Positions 61,801-64,000 of a stretch of DNA of 64,000 bases are shown here, one piece after another. The position numbers were made by a program, and so were the translations under genes. Source of the DNA: Argentina anserina (lineage: Eukaryota > Streptophyta > Magnoliopsida > Rosales > Rosaceae); contig NW_026089481.1 in the NCBI RefSeq assembly GCF_933775445.1, positions 1 to 64,000 on the forward strand, read 5' to 3'. Position 1 is the first letter of the stretch. Each line of letters begins with the position of its first letter. The notes under the pieces were generated by a model, which saw only the letters and a list, made by a program, of their open reading frames with translations, was not told where the DNA came from and searched no databases.

Positions 61801-64000
61801 CAATTGTGTATCTTTTCATTTCTCGTTTGAGTATCTTTCTGTAAGGCTTTCTGATGCGAGTTTCTATTGTATTTGAGAGTTTTGCAAGTGTGGGAGTGTG
61901 TTTCTTTCAAACTAAGTATCTTTACATCGTTTGCGTATCTTTACTATTCCAATTGTGTATCTTTAAATCGTTTGCGTATCTTTACTATTCCAATTCACTA
62001 TCTTTTCATTTCTCGTTTCAGTATCTTTTTGTAAGGCTTTCTGATGCGAGTTTCTATTGAATTTAAGAGTTTTGCAAGTGTGGGAGTGTGTTTCTTTCAA
62101 ACTGAGTATCTTTACATCGTTTGCGTATCTTTACTATTCCAATTGTGTATCTTTACATCGTTTGCGTATCTTTACTATTCCAATTGTGTATCTTTTCATT
62201 TCTCGTTTGAGTATCTTTCTGTAAGGCTTCTGATGCGAGTTTCTATTGAATTTGAGAGTTTTGCAAGTGTGGGAGTGTGTTTCTTTCAAACTGAGTATCT
62301 TTACATCGTTTGCGTATCTTTACTATTCCAATTGTGTATCTTTTCATTTCTCGTTTGAGTATCTTTCTGTAAGTCTTCTGTTGCGAGTTTCTATTGAATT
62401 TGAGAGTTTTGCAAGTGTGGGAGTGTGTTTCTTTCAAACTGAGTATCTTTACATCGTTTGCGTATCTTTACTATTCCAATTGTGTATCTTTACATCGTTT
62501 GCGTATCTTTACTATTCCAATTGTGTATCTTTTCATTTCTCGTTTGAGTATCTTTCTGTAAGGCTTGTGATGCGAGTTTCTATTGTATTTGAGAGTTTTG
62601 CAAGTGTGGGAGTGTGTTTCTTTCAAACTGAGTATCTTTACATCGTTTGCGTATGTTTACTATTCCAATTGTGTATCTTTAAATCGTTTGCGTATCTTTA
62701 CTATTCCAATTCAGTATCTTTTCATTTCTCGTTTGAGTATCTTTCTGTAAGGCTTTCTGATGCGAGTTTCTATTGAATTTGAGAGTTTTGCAAGTGTGGG
62801 AGTGTGTTTCTTTCAAACTGAGTATCTTTACATCGTTTGCGTATCTTTACTATTCCAATTGTGTATCTTTACATCGTTTGCGTATCTTTACTATTCCAAT
62901 TGTGTATCTTTTCATTTCTCGTTTGAGTATCTTTCTGTAAGGCTTGTGATGCGAGTTTCTATTGTATTTGAGAGTTTTGCAAGTGTGGGAGTGTGTTTCT
63001 TTCAAACTGAGTATCTTTACATCGTTTGCGTATCTTTACTATTCCAATTGTGTATCTTTAAATCGTTTGCGTATCTTTACTATTCCAATTGTGTATCTTT
63101 TCATTTCTCGTTTGAGTATCTTTCTGTAAGGCTTCTGATGCGAGTTTCTATTGAATTTGAGAGTTTTGCAAGTGTGGGAGTGTGTTTCTTTCAAACTGAG
63201 TATCTTTACATCGTTTGCGTATGTTTACTATTCCAATTGTGTATCTTTACATCGTTTGCGTATCTTTACTATTCCAAATGTGTATCTTTTCATTTCTCGT
63301 TTGAGTATCTTTCTGTAAGGCTTTCTGATGCGAGTTTCTATTGAATTTGAGAGTTTTGCAAGTGTGGGAGTGTGTTTCTTTCAAACTGAGTATCTTTACA
63401 TCGTTTGCGTATCTTTACTATTCCAATTGTGTATCTTTACATCGTTTGCGTATCTTTACTATTCCAATTGTGTATCTTTACATCATTTGCGTATCTTTAC
63501 TATTCCAATTCAGTATCTTTTCATTTCTCGTTTGAGTATCTTTCTGTAAGGCTTTCTGATGCGAGTTTCTATTGAATTTCAGAGTTTTGCAAGTGTGGGA
63601 GTGTGTTTCTTTCAAACTGAGTATCTTTACATCGTTTGCGTATGTTTACTATTCCAATTGTGTATCTTTTCATCGTTTGCGTATCTTTACTATTCCAATT
63701 GTGTATCTTTTCTTTTGTCGTTTGAGTATCTTTCTGTAAGGCTTCTGATGCGAGTTTCTATTGTATTTGAGAGTTTTGCAAGTGTGGGAGTGTGTTTCTT
63801 TCAAACTGAGTATCTTTACATCGTTTGCGTATCTTTACTATTCCAATTGTGTATCTTTACATCGTTTGCGTATCTTTACTATTCCAATTGTGTATCTTTA
63901 CATCGTTTGCGTATCTTTACTATTCCAATTGTGTATCTTTACATCGTTTGCGTATCTTTACTATACCAATTGTGTATCTTTTCATTTCTCGTTTGAGTAT
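58810..64000 (+). repeat. HOR, 3,488 bp, second copy cut by the window end
   Basis: D landmarks 58893, 59082, 59272, 59461, 59650, 59840, 60071 and 60260 have partners exactly 3,488 bp downstream (62381 to 63748). Shared markers are CTGTTGCGAG (58891/62379), TTTACATCATTTGC (near 59992/63480) and TACTATACCAATTG (near 60470/63958). A difference is CTCGTAAGAGTATC near 59431 against CTCGTTTGAGTATC near 62919. Only about 1.7 kb of the second copy lies in the window. Confidence 0.88.
61054..61239 (+). repeat. 186-bp monomer with a 4-nt deletion in D
   Basis: D reads GTGTGGGAGTTTCTTTC where others read GTGTGGGAGTGTGTTTCTTTC, a loss of one GTGT-type step near 61141-61145. Its neighbours are ordinary 190-bp monomers. 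The second 3,488-bp copy leaves the window before the matching place, so its age cannot be judged here. Confidence 0.85.

Larger units (their letters stand above)
1..64000 (+). repeat. Satellite DNA array filling the window; C-D-(A-B)n monomers
   Basis: Every part of the window is the same family of tandem monomers in one orientation; I count about 310. Monomer starts can be followed by the D-segment landmark GATGCGAGTTTCTATTG, which recurs at steps of 148/149, 189/190, 230/231 or 271/272 bp from position 47 to 63748. I saw no inverted monomer, no unique spacer over a few bases, no transposon insertion and no array edge. Differences between monomers are single substitutions, rare 1-4 nt indels and the copy number of a 41-bp subrepeat. 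This is what unequal exchange or replication slippage produces in satellite DNA. The composition is T-rich on this strand (about 47% T, 19% A, 34% GC from the 190-bp consensus). Centromeric, pericentromeric, subtelomeric and sex-chromosome locations all remain possible; nothing here decides between them. No gene is present, so no pathway or cellular role can be assigned. Confidence 0.97.

Noticed and set aside
1..64000. CRISPR array
   Set aside because: There are no unique spacers between repeats; the whole monomer is repeated and intervals are too long and variable.
1..64000. Telomeric repeat or simple-sequence microsatellite
   Set aside because: No TTAGGG-like or TTAGG-like runs; the shortest repeated unit is about 19-22 bp.
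1..64000. CENP-B box and proof of centromere identity
   Set aside because: The nearest match (TCTCGTTTGAG in C) lacks the required TTCG and CGGG parts. A centromere call needs CENP-A data.
1..64000. Transposon, LTR or Helitron-derived tandem array
   Set aside because: No terminal repeats, target-site duplications, transposase or reverse-transcriptase coding capacity, and no array ends in the window to inspect.
1..64000. rDNA spacer or tRNA/5S tandem array
   Set aside because: No rRNA or tRNA-like segment appears between repeats; the array has no non-repeat component.
1..64000. Repetitive structural protein gene (silk- or mucin-like)
   Set aside because: The repeat period is not a multiple of three in most monomers, stop codons recur in every frame, and substitutions show no preference for third positions that I could see.

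Overview
The whole 64 kb window is one uninterrupted tandem-repeat (satellite DNA) array. I find no protein-coding gene, RNA gene, CRISPR array or recognisable mobile element, and no stretch of unique sequence at either end. The window starts and ends inside the array. About 310 monomers lie head to tail in one orientation, with a mean length near 206 bp. An array of this size, with nested higher-order repeats, is typical of eukaryotic heterochromatin (pericentromeric, subtelomeric or sex-chromosomal). I do not recognise the satellite family and cannot name the organism.

Monomer architecture: each monomer is C-D-(A-B)n. Every segment starts with the octamer GTATCTTT. C is 23 bp, D is 84 or 85 bp, A is 19 bp and B is 22 bp. 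The A+B pair is a 41-bp subrepeat present 1, 2, 3 or 4 times. With the 1-nt length polymorphism in D, this gives monomers of 148/149, 189/190, 230/231 and 271/272 bp. The canonical 190-bp monomer has, on the + strand, 89 T, 36 A, 35 G and 30 C: about 34% GC with a strong T-over-A skew.

Layout from left to right: 1-5.9 kb has mostly 189/190-bp monomers with many private substitutions and only short-range duplications. 6.0-8.1 kb is a 1,095-bp higher-order repeat (HOR). 8.2-9.4 kb holds 691/502-bp offsets. 9.4-13.0 kb is a 1,556-bp HOR (2.3 copies). 13.1-17.5 kb is a 2,164-bp HOR (2 copies). 17.4-20.6 kb is a 1,554-bp HOR (2 copies) with an inner 420-bp dimer. 20.5-23.1 kb is a 650-bp trimer (4 copies, alternating as 1,300 bp). 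22.9-42.0 kb is overlapping HORs of about 2,289, 3,170, 4,199 and 2,141 bp built from shared cassettes. 41.9-49.6 kb is a 3,928-bp HOR (nearly 2 copies). 50.5-52.2 kb is a partial 1,070-bp repeat. 52.8-57.4 kb is a 3,022-bp HOR with an inner 840-bp tandem duplication. 58.8-64.0 kb is a 3,488-bp HOR cut by the window end.

The open reading frames in the array (up to about 322 codons) are by-products of T-rich, stop-poor repeats. The 41-bp subrepeat and the 1-nt D polymorphism both shift the frame, so I annotate no CDS. The points of interest are the octamer spaced near two helical turns, the length quantum, and the record of recent duplication and conversion between monomers.
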